The notes under the pieces: model-generated
What the model saw: only the letters and a program-made list of their open reading frames with translations
The model's database searches: none
What the model was told of the DNA's origin: nothing
Program-made: the position numbers and the translations under genes
Part shown: in pieces, positions 23,716 to 38,251 of the stretch
How positions within the stretch are numbered: the stretch's first letter is position 1
Layout: the number at the start of each line of letters is the position of its first letter
Assembly (NCBI RefSeq): GCF_037975245.1
Contig: NC_092569.1
Location: 7,560,501-7,624,500, forward strand
Origin: Apostichopus japonicus
Taxonomy: Eukaryota > Echinodermata > Holothuroidea > Aspidochirotida > Stichopodidae
Length of the DNA stretch: 64,000 bases
Direction of reading: 5' to 3'

Positions 23716-26060
23716 AATTGATGTGCGTTATGGACTAATCGAATGTGCAGTACCGATCAATCGAATGTGCGTTACCGATCAATCGTATGTGCGGTATCGA
23801 TCAATCGAATGTGCGGTATAGATCAATCAAACGTGCAGTATCGATCAATCGAATGTGCGGTATCGATCAATCGAATATGCGGTACCGATTAATCGAATGA
23901 GCGCTACCGATCAATCGAATGTGCGGTATCGATCAATCGATAGAGCAGAATCGATCAATCGAATGTGCGGTACCGATCAATCGAATGTGCGGTACCGATC
24001 AATCGAATGTGCGGTACCGATCAATCGAATGTGCGGTATCGATCAATCGATAGAGCAGAATCGATCAATCGAATGTGCGGTACCGATCAATCGAATGTGC
24101 GGTACCGATCAATGGAATGTGCGGTACCGATAAATCGAAAGCGCAGTATCGATCAATCGACCGGGCGGTACCGATCAATCGATGTGCGTTATCGACTGAT
24201 CGAATGCGCAGTATCGATCTATCGAATGTGCGGTACCGATCAATCGAATGTGCGGTATCGATCAATCGAATGTGCGGTACCGATCAATCGAATGTGCGGT
24301 ACCGATCAATCGTATGTGCGGTACCGATCAATCTAATGTGCCGTACCGATCAATCGAATGTGCGGTACCGATCAATCGAAAGCGCAGTATCGATCAATCG
24401 ACCGGGCGGTACCGATCAATCGATGTGCGTTATCGACTGATCGAATGCGCAGTATCGATCTATCGAATGTGCGGTATCGATCAATCGAATGTGCGGTATC
24501 GATCAATCGAAAGTGCAGTACCGATGTATCGAATGTGCGATATCGATGAATCGTATGTGCGGTACCGATCAATCGAATGTGCGGTACCGATCAATCGAAT
24601 GCGCGGTACCGATCAATCGAATGTGCGGTACCGATCAATCGAATCTGCGTTACTGATAAATCGAAAGCGCAGTATCGATCATTCGAATGTGCGGTATCCA
24701 TCAATCGATTTGCGTTATCGACTAATTGAATGCGCAGTATCGATCTATCGAATGTGCGTTATCGATCAATCGAATGTGCGGTATCGATCAATCGAATGTG
24801 CGGTATCGATCAATCGAATGTGCGGTACCGATCAATCGAATGTGCGGTACCGATAAATCGATAGCGCAGTATCGAGTAATTGAATGTGCGGTACCGATCA
24901 ATCGAATGTGTGTTACCGATCAATCGAATGTGCGGTAACGATAAATCGAATATGCGGTACCGATCAATCGAATGTTCGGTACCGATAAATCGAAAGCGCA
25001 GTATCGATCAATCGAATGTACGGTATCGATCAATCGATGTGCGTTATCGACTAATCGAACGCGCAGTTTCGATCAATTGAATGTGCGCTACCGATCAATC
25101 GAATGTGCGGTACCGATCAATCGAATGTTCGGTACCGATCAATCGAATGTTCGGTACCGATCAATCCGAATGTGCGGTATCGATCAATCGAATGTGCGGT
25201 GTCGATCAATCGAATGTGCGGTATCGATCAATCGAATGTTCGCTACCGATCAATCGAATGTGCGGTATCGATCAATCGATAGAGCAGAATCGATCAATCG
25301 AATGTGCGGTACCGATCAATCGAATGTGCGGTACCGATCAATCGAATGTGCGGTACCGATAAATCGAAAGCGCAATATCGATCAATCGACCGGGCGGTAC
25401 CGATCAATCGATGTGCGTTATCGACTGATCGAATGCGCAGTATCGATCTATCGAATGTGCGATATCGATCAATCGAATATGCGGTATCGATCAATCGAAT
25501 GTGCGGTACCGATCAATCGCATGTGCGGTACCGATCAATCGTGTGTGCGGTACCGATCAATCGAATGTTCGGTACCGATCAATCGAATGTGTTGTATCGA
25601 TCAATCGAATGTGCGGTACCGATCAATCGAATGTGCGCTACCGATCAATCGAATGTGCGCTACCGATCAATCGAATGTGCGGTACCGATCAATCGATAGC
25701 GCAGTATCGATTAATCGAATGTGCGGTACCGATCAATCGAATGTGCGGTACTGATAAATCGAAAGCGCAGTATCGATCAATCGAATGTGCGGTATCGATC
25801 AATCGAATATGCGTTATCGACTAATCGAATGCGCAGTATCGATCTATCGAACGTGCGGTATCGGTCAATCGAAAGTGCAGTACCGATTAATCGAATGTGC
25901 GATATCAATCAATCGAATGTGCGTTACCGATCAATCGAATGTGCGGTATCGATCAATGGATAGAGCAGAATCGATCAATCGAATGTGCGGTACCGATCAA
26001 TCGAATGTGCGGTACCGATAAATCGAAAGCGCAGTATCGATCAATCGAATGTACGGTATC
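23716..26060 (+). repeat. Domain A-type block embedded in domain B (A')
   Basis: Domain A marks return abruptly: GCGTTATGGACTAATCG at 23725 (also 16890 and 18119), CGATAGAGCAG at about 23939, 24047 and 25278, and CGACCGGGCGG at 24160, 24401 and 25388. Domain B marks stop until about 26.1 kb. The left part matches about 18.12 kb onward at an offset of 5606 (GAGCGCTACCG at 18294 and about 23900). The right part matches about 19.6-20.7 kb at an offset near 5321 (CGTGTGTGCGG at 20217 and 25538). The block therefore looks like copied domain A sequence, assembled in more than one step. Confidence 0.7.
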
Positions 26061-28641
26061 GATCAATCGAATGTGCGGTACCGATCAATCGATGTGCGTT
26101 ATCGACTAATCGAATGTGCAGTATCGATCTATCGAATGTGCGTTATCGATCAATCGAATGTGCGGTATCGATTAATCGAATGTGATACCGAAAATCGAAT
26201 GTGCGGTACCGATCAATCGAATGTGCATTACCGATCAATCGAATGTGCGTTATCGATCAATCGAATGTGCGTTATCGATCAATCGAATGTGCGGTATCGA
26301 TCAATCGAATGTGCGGTACCGATCAATCGAATGTGCGGTATCGATCAATCGAATGTGCGGTATCGATAAGTCAATGTACGGAATCGTTCAATCGAATGTG
26401 CGGTATCGATCGAATGTGCGGTATCGATCAATCGAATGTGCGGTATCGATCAATCGAATGTGCGGTATCGATCAGTCGAATGTGCGGTATCGATTAATCG
26501 AATGTGATACCGAAAATCGGATGTGCCGTACCGATCAATCGAATGTGCGTTACCGATCAATCGAATGTGCGTTATCGATCAATCGAATGTGCGTTATCGA
26601 TCAATCGAATGTGCCGTACCGATCAATCGATGTGCGTTATCGACTAATCGAATGTGCAGTATCGATCTATCGAATGTGCGTTATCGATCAATCGAATGTG
26701 CGGTATCGATTAATCGAATGTGATACCGAAAATCGGATGTGCCGTACCGATCAATCGAATGTGCGTTACCGATCAATCGAATGTGCGTTATCGATCAATC
26801 GAATGTGCGTTATCGATCAATCGAATGTGCGGTATTGATCAATCGAATGTGCGGTACCGATCAATCGAATGTGCGGTATCGATCAATCGAATGTGCCGTA
26901 TCGATCAATCGAATGTGCGGTATCGATAAGTCAATGTGCGGAATCGTTCAATCGAATGTGCGGTATCGATCGAATGTGCGGTATCAATCAATCGAATGTG
27001 CGGTATCGATCAGTCGAATGTGCGGTATCGATCAATCGAATGTGCCGTATCGATCAATCGAATGTGCGGTATCGATAAGTCAATGTGCGGAATCGTTAAA
27101 TCGAATGTGCGGTATCGATCAATCGAATGTGCGGTACCGATAATCGAAAGTGCAGTATCGATCAATCGAATGTGCGGTATTTGTCAATCGAATGTGCCGT
27201 ACCGATCAATCGAAAGTTCGGTACCGATCAATCGAATGTTCGGTACCGATCAATCCGAATGTGCGGTATCGATCAAACGAATGTGCGGTATCGATCAATC
27301 GAATGTGCGGTATCGATCAATCGAATGTGCGGTATCGATCAATCGAATGTGCGGTATCGATCAATCGAATGAACGGTATCGATCAATCGAATGTGCCGTA
27401 TCGATCAATCGAATGTGCGGTACCGATCAATCGAATGTGCAGTATCGATCAATCGAATGTACGGTATCGATCAATCGAATGTGCCGTATCGATCAATCGA
27501 ATGTGCGGTACCGATCAATCGAATGTGCGGTACTGATAAATCGAAAGCGCGTTACCGATCAATCGTATGTGCGGTATCGATCAATCGAAAGTGCAGTACC
27601 GATTAATCGAATGTGCGATATCGATCAATCGAATGTGCGTTACCGATCAATCGTATGTGCGGTACCGATCAATCGAATGTGCGGTATCGATCAATCGAAT
27701 GTGCGGTATCGATCAATCGAATGTTCGCTACCGATCAATCGAATGTGTTGTATCGATCAATCGAATGTGCGGTATCGATCAATCGAATGTGCGGTAACGA
27801 TCAATCGAATGTGCGGTATCGATCAATCGAATGTTCGCTACCGATCAATCGAATGTGCGATATCGATCAATCGATTGTGCGTTTCCGATCAATCGTATGT
27901 GCGGTACCGATCAATCGAATGTTCGGTACCGATCAATCGAATGTGTGGTATCGATCAATCGAATGTGCGGTATCGATCAATCGGATGTGCGGTACCGATC
28001 AATCGAATGTGCGGTATCGATCAATCGAATGTGCGCTATCGATCAATAGGATGTGCGGTATCGATCAATCGAATGTGCGGTACCGATCAATCGGATGTGC
28101 GGTATAGATCAATCGAATGTGCGGTATCGATCAATCGGATGTGCGGTATCGATCAATCGAATGTGCGGTATCGATCAATCGAATGTGCGGTATCGATCAA
28201 TCGAATGTGCGGTATCGATCAATCGAATGTGCGGTATCGATCAATCGAATGTGCGGTACCGATCAATGGAATGTGCGGTACCGATCAATCGAATGTGCGG
28301 TACCGATCAATCGATGTGCGTTATCGACTAATCGAATGTGCGGTACCGATCAATCGATGTGCGTTATCGACTAATCGAATGTGCAGTATCGATCTATCGA
28401 ATGTGCGTTATCGATCAATCGAATGTGCGGTATCGATTAATCGAATGTGATACCGAAAATCGAATGTGCCGTACCGATCAATCGAATGTGCATTACCGAT
28501 CAATCGAATGTGCGTTATCGATCAATCGAATGTGCGTTATCGATCAATCGAATGTGCGGTATCGATCAATCGAATGTGCGGTACCGATCAATCGAATGTG
28601 CGGTATCGATCAATCGAATGTGCCGTATCGATCAATCGAAT

Positions 28642-29900
28642 GTGCGGTATCGATAAGTCAATGTACGGAATCGTTCAATCGAATGTGCGGTATCGATCGA
28701 ATGTGCGGTATCGATCAATCGAATATGCGATATCGATCAGTCGAATGTGCGGTATCGATCAATCGAATGTGCTGTATCGATCAATCGAATGTGCGGTATC
28801 GATCAGTCGAATGTGCGTTATCGATCAATCGAATGTGCGGTATCGATCAATCGAATGTGCGGTACCGATCAATCGATGTGCGTTATCGACTAATCGAATG
28901 TGCAGTATCGATCTATCGAATGTGCGTTATCGATCAATCGAATGTGCGGTATCGATTAATCGAATGTGATACCGAAAATCGGATGTGCCGTACCGATCAA
29001 TCGAATGTGCGTTACCGATCAATCGAATGTGCGTTATCGATCAATCGAATGTGCGTTATCGATCAATCGAATGTACGGTATCGATCAATCGAATGTGCGG
29101 TACCGATCAATCGAATGTGCGGTATCGATCAATCGAATGTGTCGTATCGATCAATCGAATGTGCGGTATCGATAAGTCAATGTGCAGTATCGATCAATCG
29201 AATGAACGGTATCGATCAGTCGAATGTGCCGTATCGATCAATCGAATGTGCGGTACCGATCAATCGAATGTGCAGTATCGATCAATCGAATGTACGGTAT
29301 CGATCAATCGAATGTGCGGTATCGATCAATCGAATGTGCGGTACCGATCAATCGAATGTGCGGTACTGATAAATCGAAAGCGCGTTACCGATCAATCGTA
29401 TGTGCGGTATCGATCAATCGAAAGTGCAGTACCGATTAATCAAATGTGCGATATCGATCAATCGAATGTGCGTTACCGATCAATCGTATGTGCGGTACCG
29501 ATCAATCGAATGTGCGGTATCGATCAATCGAATGTGCGGTATCGATCAATCGAATGTTCGCTACCGATCAATCGAATGTGTTGTATCGATCAATCGAATG
29601 TGCGGTATCGATCAATCGAATGTGCGGTAACGATCAATCGAATGTGCGGTATCGATCAATCGAATGTTCGCTACCGATCAATCGAATGTGCGATATCGAT
29701 CAATCGAATGTGCGTTTCCGATCAATCGTATGTGCGGTACCGATCAATCGAATGTTCGGTACCGATCAATCGAATGTGTGGTATCGATCAATCGAATGTG
29801 CGGTATCGATCAATCGGATGTGCGGTATCGATCAATAGGATGTGCGGTATCGATCAATCGAATGTGCGGTATCGATCAATAGGATGTGCGGTATCGATCA
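28642..29900 (+). repeat. Domain B2 higher-order repeat, first of about five related copies
   Basis: This segment runs from the CGATAAGTCAATGTACGG unit (ATGTACGG at 28661) through a rare GTGTCGTATCG unit at about 29139. The same ordered series recurs with ATGTACGG at 30824, 34323 and 35914. The GTGTCGTATCG unit recurs at 31302, about 32330, 34801 and about 36392, giving offsets of 2163, 1028, 2471 and 1591. Confidence 0.7.
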
Positions 29901-30804
29901 ATCGAATGTGCGGTATCGATCAATCGAATGTGCGGTATCGATCAATCGAATGTTCGCTACCGATCAATCGAATGTGTTGTATCGATCAATCGAATGTGCG
30001 GTATCGATCAATCGAATGTGCGGTAACGATCAATCGAATGTGCGGTATCGATCAATCGAATGTTCGCTACCGATCAATCGAATGTGCGATATCGATCAAT
30101 CGAATGTGCGTTTCCGATCAATCGTATGTGCGGTACCGATCAATCGAATGTTCGGTACCGATCAATCGAATGTGTGGTATCGATCAATCGAATGTGCGGT
30201 ATCGATCAATCGGATGTGCGGTACCGATCAATCGAATGTGCGGTACCGATCAATCGAATGTGCGGTATCGATCAATAGGATGTGCGGTATCGATCAATCG
30301 AATGTGCGGTACCGATCAATCGAATGTGCGGTATCGATCAATCGAATGTGCGGTATCGATCAATCGAATGTGCGGTACCGATCAATCGAATGTGTTGTAT
30401 CGATCAATCGAATGTGCGGTATCGATCAATCGGATGTGCGGTATCGATCAATCGAATGTGCGGTATCGATCAATCGAATGTGCGGTATCGATCAATCGAA
30501 TGTGCGGTATCGATCAATCGAATGTGCGGTATCGATCAATCGAATGTGCGGTACCGATCAATCGAATGTGCGGTACCGATCAATCGAATGTGCGGTACCG
30601 ATCAATCGATGTGCGTTATCGACTAATCGAATGTGCGGTACCGATCAATCGATGTGCGTTATCGACTAATCGAATGTGCAGTATCGATCTATCGAATGTG
30701 CGTTATCGATCAATCGAATGTGCGGTATCGATTAATCGAATGTGATACCGAAAATCGAATGTGCCGTACCGATCAATCGAATGTGCATTACCGATCAATC
30801 GAAT

Positions 30805-32138
30805 GTGCGGTATCGATAAGTCAATGTACGGAATCGTTCAATCGAATGTGCGGTATCGATCGAATGTGCGGTATCGATCAATCGAATGTGCGGTATCGAT
30901 CAGTCGAATGTGCGGTATCGATCAATCGAATGTGCTGTATCGATCAATCGAATGTGCGGTATCGATCAGTCGAATGTGCGTTATCGATCAATCGAATGTG
31001 CGGTATCGATCAATCGAATGTGCGGTACCGATCAATCGATGTGCGTTATCGACTAATCGAATGTGCAGTATCGATCTATCGAATGTGCGTTATCGATCAA
31101 TCGAATGTGCGGTATCGATTAATCGAATGTGATACCGAAAATCGGATGTGCCGTACCGATCAATCGAATGTGCGTTACCGATCAATCGAATGTGCGTTAT
31201 CGATCAATCGAATGTGCGTTATCGATCAATCGAATGTACGGTATCGATCAATCGAATGTGCGGTACCGATCAATCGAATGTGCGGTATCGATCAATCGAA
31301 TGTGTCGTATCGATCAATCGAATGTGCGGTATCGATAAGTCAATGTGCAGTATCGATCAATCGAATGAACGGTATCGATCAGTCGAATGTGCCGTATCGA
31401 TCAATCGAATGTGCGGTACCGATCAATCGAATGTGCAGTATCGATCAATCGAATGTACGGTATCGATCAATCGAATGTGCCGTATCGATCAATCGAATGT
31501 GCGGTACCGATCAATCGAATGTGCGGTACTGATAAATCGAAAGCGCGTTACCGATCAATCGTATGTGCGGTATCGATCAATCGAAAGTGCAGTACCGATT
31601 AATCGAATGTGCGATATCGATCAATCGAATGTGCGTTACCGATCAATCGTATGTGCGGTACCGATCAATCGAATGTGCGGTATCGATCAATCGAATGTGC
31701 GGTATCGATCAATCGAATGTTCGCTACCGATCAATCGAATGTGTTGTATCGATCAATCGAATGTGCGGTACCGATCAATCGAATGTGCGGTATCGATCAA
31801 TCGAATGTGCGGTATCGATCAATCGAATGTGCGGTACCGATCAATCGAATGTGTTGTATCGATCAATCGAATGTGCGGTATCGATCAATCGGATGTGCGG
31901 TATCGATCAATCGAATGTGCGGTATCGATCAATCGAATGTGCGGTATCGATCAATCGAATGTGCGGTATCGATCAATCGAATGTGCGGTATCGATCAATC
32001 GAATGTGCGGTACCGATCAATCGAATGTGCGGTACCGATCAATCGAATGTGCGGTACCGATCAATCGATGTGCGTTATCGACTAATCGAATGTGCGGTAC
32101 CGATCAATCGATGTGCGTTATCGACTAATCGAATGTGC
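30805..32138 (+). repeat. Domain B2 duplication, offset 3499 bp, copy 1
   Basis: Unit order and private variants are the same as in 34304-35637 (ATGTACGG 30824 and 34323; GTGTCGTATCG 31302 and 34801). The conceptual translations of 31148-32128 and 34647-35627 are identical over 326 codons, so the DNA is nearly or fully identical over about 1.3 kb. The match ends at about 32138, where the sequence jumps to a partial copy of its own interior at an offset of 1028. Confidence 0.8.
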
Positions 32139-34303
32139 GGTATCGATTAATCGAATGTGATACCGAAAATCGGATGTGCCGTACCGATCAATCGAATGTG
32201 CGTTACCGATCAATCGAATGTGCGTTATCGATCAATCGAATGTGCGTTATCGATCAATCGAATGTACGGTATCGATCAATCGAATGTGCGGTACCGATCA
32301 ATCGAATGTGCGGTATCGATCAATCGAATGTGTCGTATCGATCAATCGAATGTGCGGTATCGATAAGTCAATGTGCAGTATCGATCAATCGAATGAACGG
32401 TATCGATCAGTCGAATGTGCCGTATCGATCAATCGAATGTGCGGTACCGATCAATCGAATGTGCAGTATCGATCAATCGAATATACGGTATCGATCAATC
32501 GAATGTGCGGTATCGATCAATCGAATGTGCGGTACCGATCAATCGAATGTGCGGTACTGATAAATCGAAAGCGCGTTACCGATCAATCGTATGTGCGGTA
32601 TCGATCAATCGAAAGTGCAGTACCGATTAATCGAATGTGCGATATCGATCAATCGAATGTGCGTTACCGATCAATCGTATGTGCGGTACCGATCAATCGA
32701 ATGTGCGGTATCGATCAATCGAATGTGCGGTATCGATCAATCGAATGTTCGCTACCGATCAATCGAATGTGTTGTATCGATCAATCGAATGTGCGGTATC
32801 GATCAATCGAATGTGCGGTAACGATCAATCGAATGTGCGGTATCGATCAATCGAATGTTCGCTACCGATCAATCGAATGTGCGATATCGATCAATCGAAT
32901 GTGCGTTTCCGATCAATCGTATGTGCGGTACCGATCAATCGAATGTTCGGTACCGATCAATCGAATGTGTGGTATCGATCAATCGAATGTGCGGTATCGA
33001 TCAATCGGATGTGCGGTACCGATCAATCGAATGTGCGGTATCGATCAATCGGATGTGCGGTATCGATCAATAGGATGTGCGGTATCGATCAATCGAATGT
33101 GCGGTATCGATCAATAGGATGTGCGGTATCGATCAATCGAATGTGCGGTATCGATCAATCGAATGTGCGGTATCGATCAATCGAATGTTCGCTACCGATC
33201 AATCGAATGTGTTGTATCGATCAATCAAATGTGCGGTATCGATCAATCGAATGTGCGGTAACGATCAATCGAATGTGCGGTATCGATCAATCGAATGTTC
33301 GCTATCGATCAATCGAATGTGCGATATCGATCAATCGAATGTGCGATATCGATCAATCGAATGTGCGTTTCCGATCAATCGAATGTGCGGTACCGATCAA
33401 TCGAATGTTCGGTACCGATCAATCGAATGTGTGGTATCGATCAATCGGATGTGCGGTACCGATCAATCGAATGTGCGGTACCGATCAATCGAATGTGCGG
33501 TATCGATCAATAGGATGTGCGGTATCGATCAATAGGATGTGCGGTACCGATCAATCGAATGTGCGGTATCGATCAATCGAATGTGCGGTATCGATCAATC
33601 GAATGTGCGGTACCGATCAATCGAATGTGTTGTATCGATCAATCGAATGTGCGGTATCGATCAATCGGATGTGCGGTATCGATCAATCGAATGTGCGGTA
33701 TCGATCAATCGAATGTGCGGTATCGATCAATCGAATGTGCGGTATCGATCAATCGAATGTGCGGTATCGATCAATCGAATGTGCGGTATCGATCAATCGA
33801 ATGTGCGGTACCGATCAATCGAATGTGCGGTACCGATCAATCGATGTGCGTTATCGACTAATCGAATGTGCGGTACCGATCAATCGATGTGCGTTATCGA
33901 CTAATCGAATGTGCAGTATCGATCTATCGAATGTGCGTTATCGATCAATCGAATGTGCGGTATCGATTAATCGAATGTGATACCGAAAATCGAATGTGCC
34001 GTACCGATCAATCGAATGTGCATTACCGATCAATCGAATGTGCGTTATCGATCAATCGAATGTGCGGTATCGATCAATCGGATGTGCGGTATCGATCAAT
34101 CGAATGTGCGGTATCGATCAATCGAATGTGCGGTATCGATCAATCGAATGTGCATTACCGATCAATCGAATGTGCGTTATCGATCAATCGAATGTGCGTT
34201 ATCGATCAATCGAATGTGCGGTATCGATCAATCGAATGTGCGGTACCGATCAATCGAATGTGCGGTATCGATCAATCGAATGTGCCGTATCGATCAATCG
34301 AAT

Positions 34304-35637
34304 GTGCGGTATCGATAAGTCAATGTACGGAATCGTTCAATCGAATGTGCGGTATCGATCGAATGTGCGGTATCGATCAATCGAATGTGCGGTATCGATC
34401 AGTCGAATGTGCGGTATCGATCAATCGAATGTGCTGTATCGATCAATCGAATGTGCGGTATCGATCAGTCGAATGTGCGTTATCGATCAATCGAATGTGC
34501 GGTATCGATCAATCGAATGTGCGGTACCGATCAATCGATGTGCGTTATCGACTAATCGAATGTGCAGTATCGATCTATCGAATGTGCGTTATCGATCAAT
34601 CGAATGTGCGGTATCGATTAATCGAATGTGATACCGAAAATCGGATGTGCCGTACCGATCAATCGAATGTGCGTTACCGATCAATCGAATGTGCGTTATC
34701 GATCAATCGAATGTGCGTTATCGATCAATCGAATGTACGGTATCGATCAATCGAATGTGCGGTACCGATCAATCGAATGTGCGGTATCGATCAATCGAAT
34801 GTGTCGTATCGATCAATCGAATGTGCGGTATCGATAAGTCAATGTGCAGTATCGATCAATCGAATGAACGGTATCGATCAGTCGAATGTGCCGTATCGAT
34901 CAATCGAATGTGCGGTACCGATCAATCGAATGTGCAGTATCGATCAATCGAATGTACGGTATCGATCAATCGAATGTGCCGTATCGATCAATCGAATGTG
35001 CGGTACCGATCAATCGAATGTGCGGTACTGATAAATCGAAAGCGCGTTACCGATCAATCGTATGTGCGGTATCGATCAATCGAAAGTGCAGTACCGATTA
35101 ATCGAATGTGCGATATCGATCAATCGAATGTGCGTTACCGATCAATCGTATGTGCGGTACCGATCAATCGAATGTGCGGTATCGATCAATCGAATGTGCG
35201 GTATCGATCAATCGAATGTTCGCTACCGATCAATCGAATGTGTTGTATCGATCAATCGAATGTGCGGTACCGATCAATCGAATGTGCGGTATCGATCAAT
35301 CGAATGTGCGGTATCGATCAATCGAATGTGCGGTACCGATCAATCGAATGTGTTGTATCGATCAATCGAATGTGCGGTATCGATCAATCGGATGTGCGGT
35401 ATCGATCAATCGAATGTGCGGTATCGATCAATCGAATGTGCGGTATCGATCAATCGAATGTGCGGTATCGATCAATCGAATGTGCGGTATCGATCAATCG
35501 AATGTGCGGTACCGATCAATCGAATGTGCGGTACCGATCAATCGAATGTGCGGTACCGATCAATCGATGTGCGTTATCGACTAATCGAATGTGCGGTACC
35601 GATCAATCGATGTGCGTTATCGACTAATCGAATGTGC
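34304..35637 (+). repeat. Domain B2 duplication, offset 3499 bp, copy 2
   Basis: This is the partner of 30805-32138. A further related copy begins at about 35895 (offset 1591), so copies of this 1.3-kb series lie close together between 28.6 and 37 kb. Confidence 0.8.
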
Positions 35638-38251
35638 AGTATCGATCTATCGAATGTGCGTTATCGATCAATCGAATGTGCGGTATCGATTAATCGAATG
35701 TGATACCGAAAATCGAATGTGCCGTACCGATCAATCGAATGTGCATTACCGATCAATCGAATGTGCGTTATCGATCAATCGAATGTGCGTTATCGATCAA
35801 TCGAATGTGCGGTATCGATCAATCGAATGTGCGGTACCGATCAATCGAATGTGCGGTATCGATCAATCGAATGTGCCGTATCGATCAATCGAATGTGCGG
35901 TATCGATAAGTCAATGTACGGAATCGTTCAATCGAATGTGCGGTATCGATCGAATGTGCGGTATCGATCAATCGAATGTGCGGTATCGATCAGTCGAATG
36001 TGCGGTATCGATCAATCGAATGTGCTGTATCGATCAATCGAATGTGCGGTATCGATCAGTCGAATGTGCGTTATCGATCAATCGAATGTGCGGTATCGAT
36101 CAATCGAATGTGCGGTACCGATCAATCGATGTGCGTTATCGACTAATCGAATGTGCAGTATCGATCTATCGAATGTGCGTTATCGATCAATCGAATGTGC
36201 GGTATCGATTAATCGAATGTGATACCGAAAATCGGATGTGCCGTACCGATCAATCGAATGTGCGTTACCGATCAATCGAATGTGCGTTATCGATCAATCG
36301 AATGTGCGTTATCGATCAATCGAATGTACGGTATCGATCAATCGAATGTGCGGTACCGATCAATCGAATGTGCGGTATCGATCAATCGAATGTGTCGTAT
36401 CGATCAATCGAATGTGCGGTATCGATAAGTCAATGTGCAGTATTGATCAATCGAATGAACGGTATCGATCAGTCGAATGTGCCGTATCGATCAATCGAAT
36501 GTGCGGTACCGATCAATCGAATGTGCAGTATCGATCAATCGAATGTACGGTATCGATCAATCGAATGTGCCGTATCGATCAATCGAATGTGCGGTACCGA
36601 TCAATCGAATGTGCGGTACTGATAAATCGAAAGCGCGTTACCGATCAATCGTATGTGCGGTATCGATCAATCGAAAGTGCAGTACCGATTAATCGAATGT
36701 GCGATATCGATCAATCGAATGTGCGTTACCGATCAATCGTATGTGCGGTACCGATCAATCGAATGTGCGGTATCGATCAATCGAATGTGCGGTATCGATC
36801 AATCGAATGTTCGCTACCGATCAATCGAATGTGTTGTATCGATCAATCGAATGTGCGGTATCGATCAATCGAATGTGCGGTAACGATCAATCGAATGTGC
36901 GGTATCGATCAATCGAATGTTCGCTACCGATCAATCGAATGTGCGATATCGATCAATCGAATGTGCGTTTCCGATCAATCGTATGTGCGGTACCGATCAA
37001 TCGAATGTTCGGTACCGATCAATCGAATATGTGGTATCGATCAATCGAATGTGCGGTATCGATCAATCGGATGTGCGGTACCGATCAATCGATGTGCGTT
37101 ATCGACTAATCGAATGTGTAGTATCGATCTATCGAATGTGCGTTATCGATCAATCGAATGTGCGGTATCGATTAATCGAATGTGATACCGAAAATCGAAT
37201 GTGCCGTACCGATCAATCGAATGTGCATTACCGATCAATCGAATGTGCGTTATCGATCAATCGAATGTGCGGTATCGATCAATCGAATGTGCGGTACCGA
37301 TCAATCGAATGTGCGGTATCGATCAATCGAATGTGCCGTATCGATCAATCGAATGTGCGGTATCGATAAGTCAATGTACGGTATCGATCAATCGAATGTG
37401 CGGTATCGATCGAATGTGCGGTATCGATCAATCGAATGTGCGGTATCGATCAGTCGAATGTGCGGTATCGATCAATCGAATGTGCTGTATCGATCAATCG
37501 AATGTGCGGTATCGATCAGTCGAATGTGCGTTATCGATCAATCGAATGTGCTTTATCGATCAATCGAATGTGCGGTACCGATCAATCGATGTGCGTTATC
37601 GACTAATCGAATGTGCAGTATCGATCTATCGAATGTGCGTTATCGATCAATCGAATGTGCGGTATCGATTAATCGAATGTGATACCGAAAATCGGATGTG
37701 CCGTACCGATCAATCGAATGTGCGTTACCGATCAATCGAATGTGCGTTATCGATCAATCGAATGTGCGTTATCGATCAATCGAATGTGCGGTATCGATCA
37801 ATCGAATGTGCGGTACCGATCAATCGAATGTGCGGTATCGATCAATCGAATGTGCCGTATCGATCAATCGAATGTGCGGTATCGATAAGTCAATGTGCGG
37901 AATCGTTCAATCGAATGTGCGGTATCGATCGAATGTGCGGTATCAATCGATCGAATGTGCGGTATCAATCAATCAAATGTGCGGTATCGATCAATCGAAT
38001 GTGCGGTTTTTGTCAATCGAATGTGCCGTACCGATCAATCGAAAGTTCGGTACCGATCAATCGAATGTTCGGTACCGATCAATCCGAATGTGCGGTATCG
38101 ATCAAACGAATGTGCGGTATCGATCAATCGAATGTGCGGTATCGATCAATCGAATGTGCGGTATCGATCAATCGAATGTTCGCTACCGATCAATCGAATG
38201 TGCGGTACCGATCAATCGAATGTGCGGTACCGACTAATCGATAGCGCAGAA

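Noticed and set aside
28985-30745. 586-codon plus-strand open frame, and dozens like it across 2582-64000
   Set aside because: The frame is just the stop-free satellite unit read through. All three frames encode the same 22-residue cycle, there is no start context, signal or non-repeat domain, and the coding register changes with each unit.
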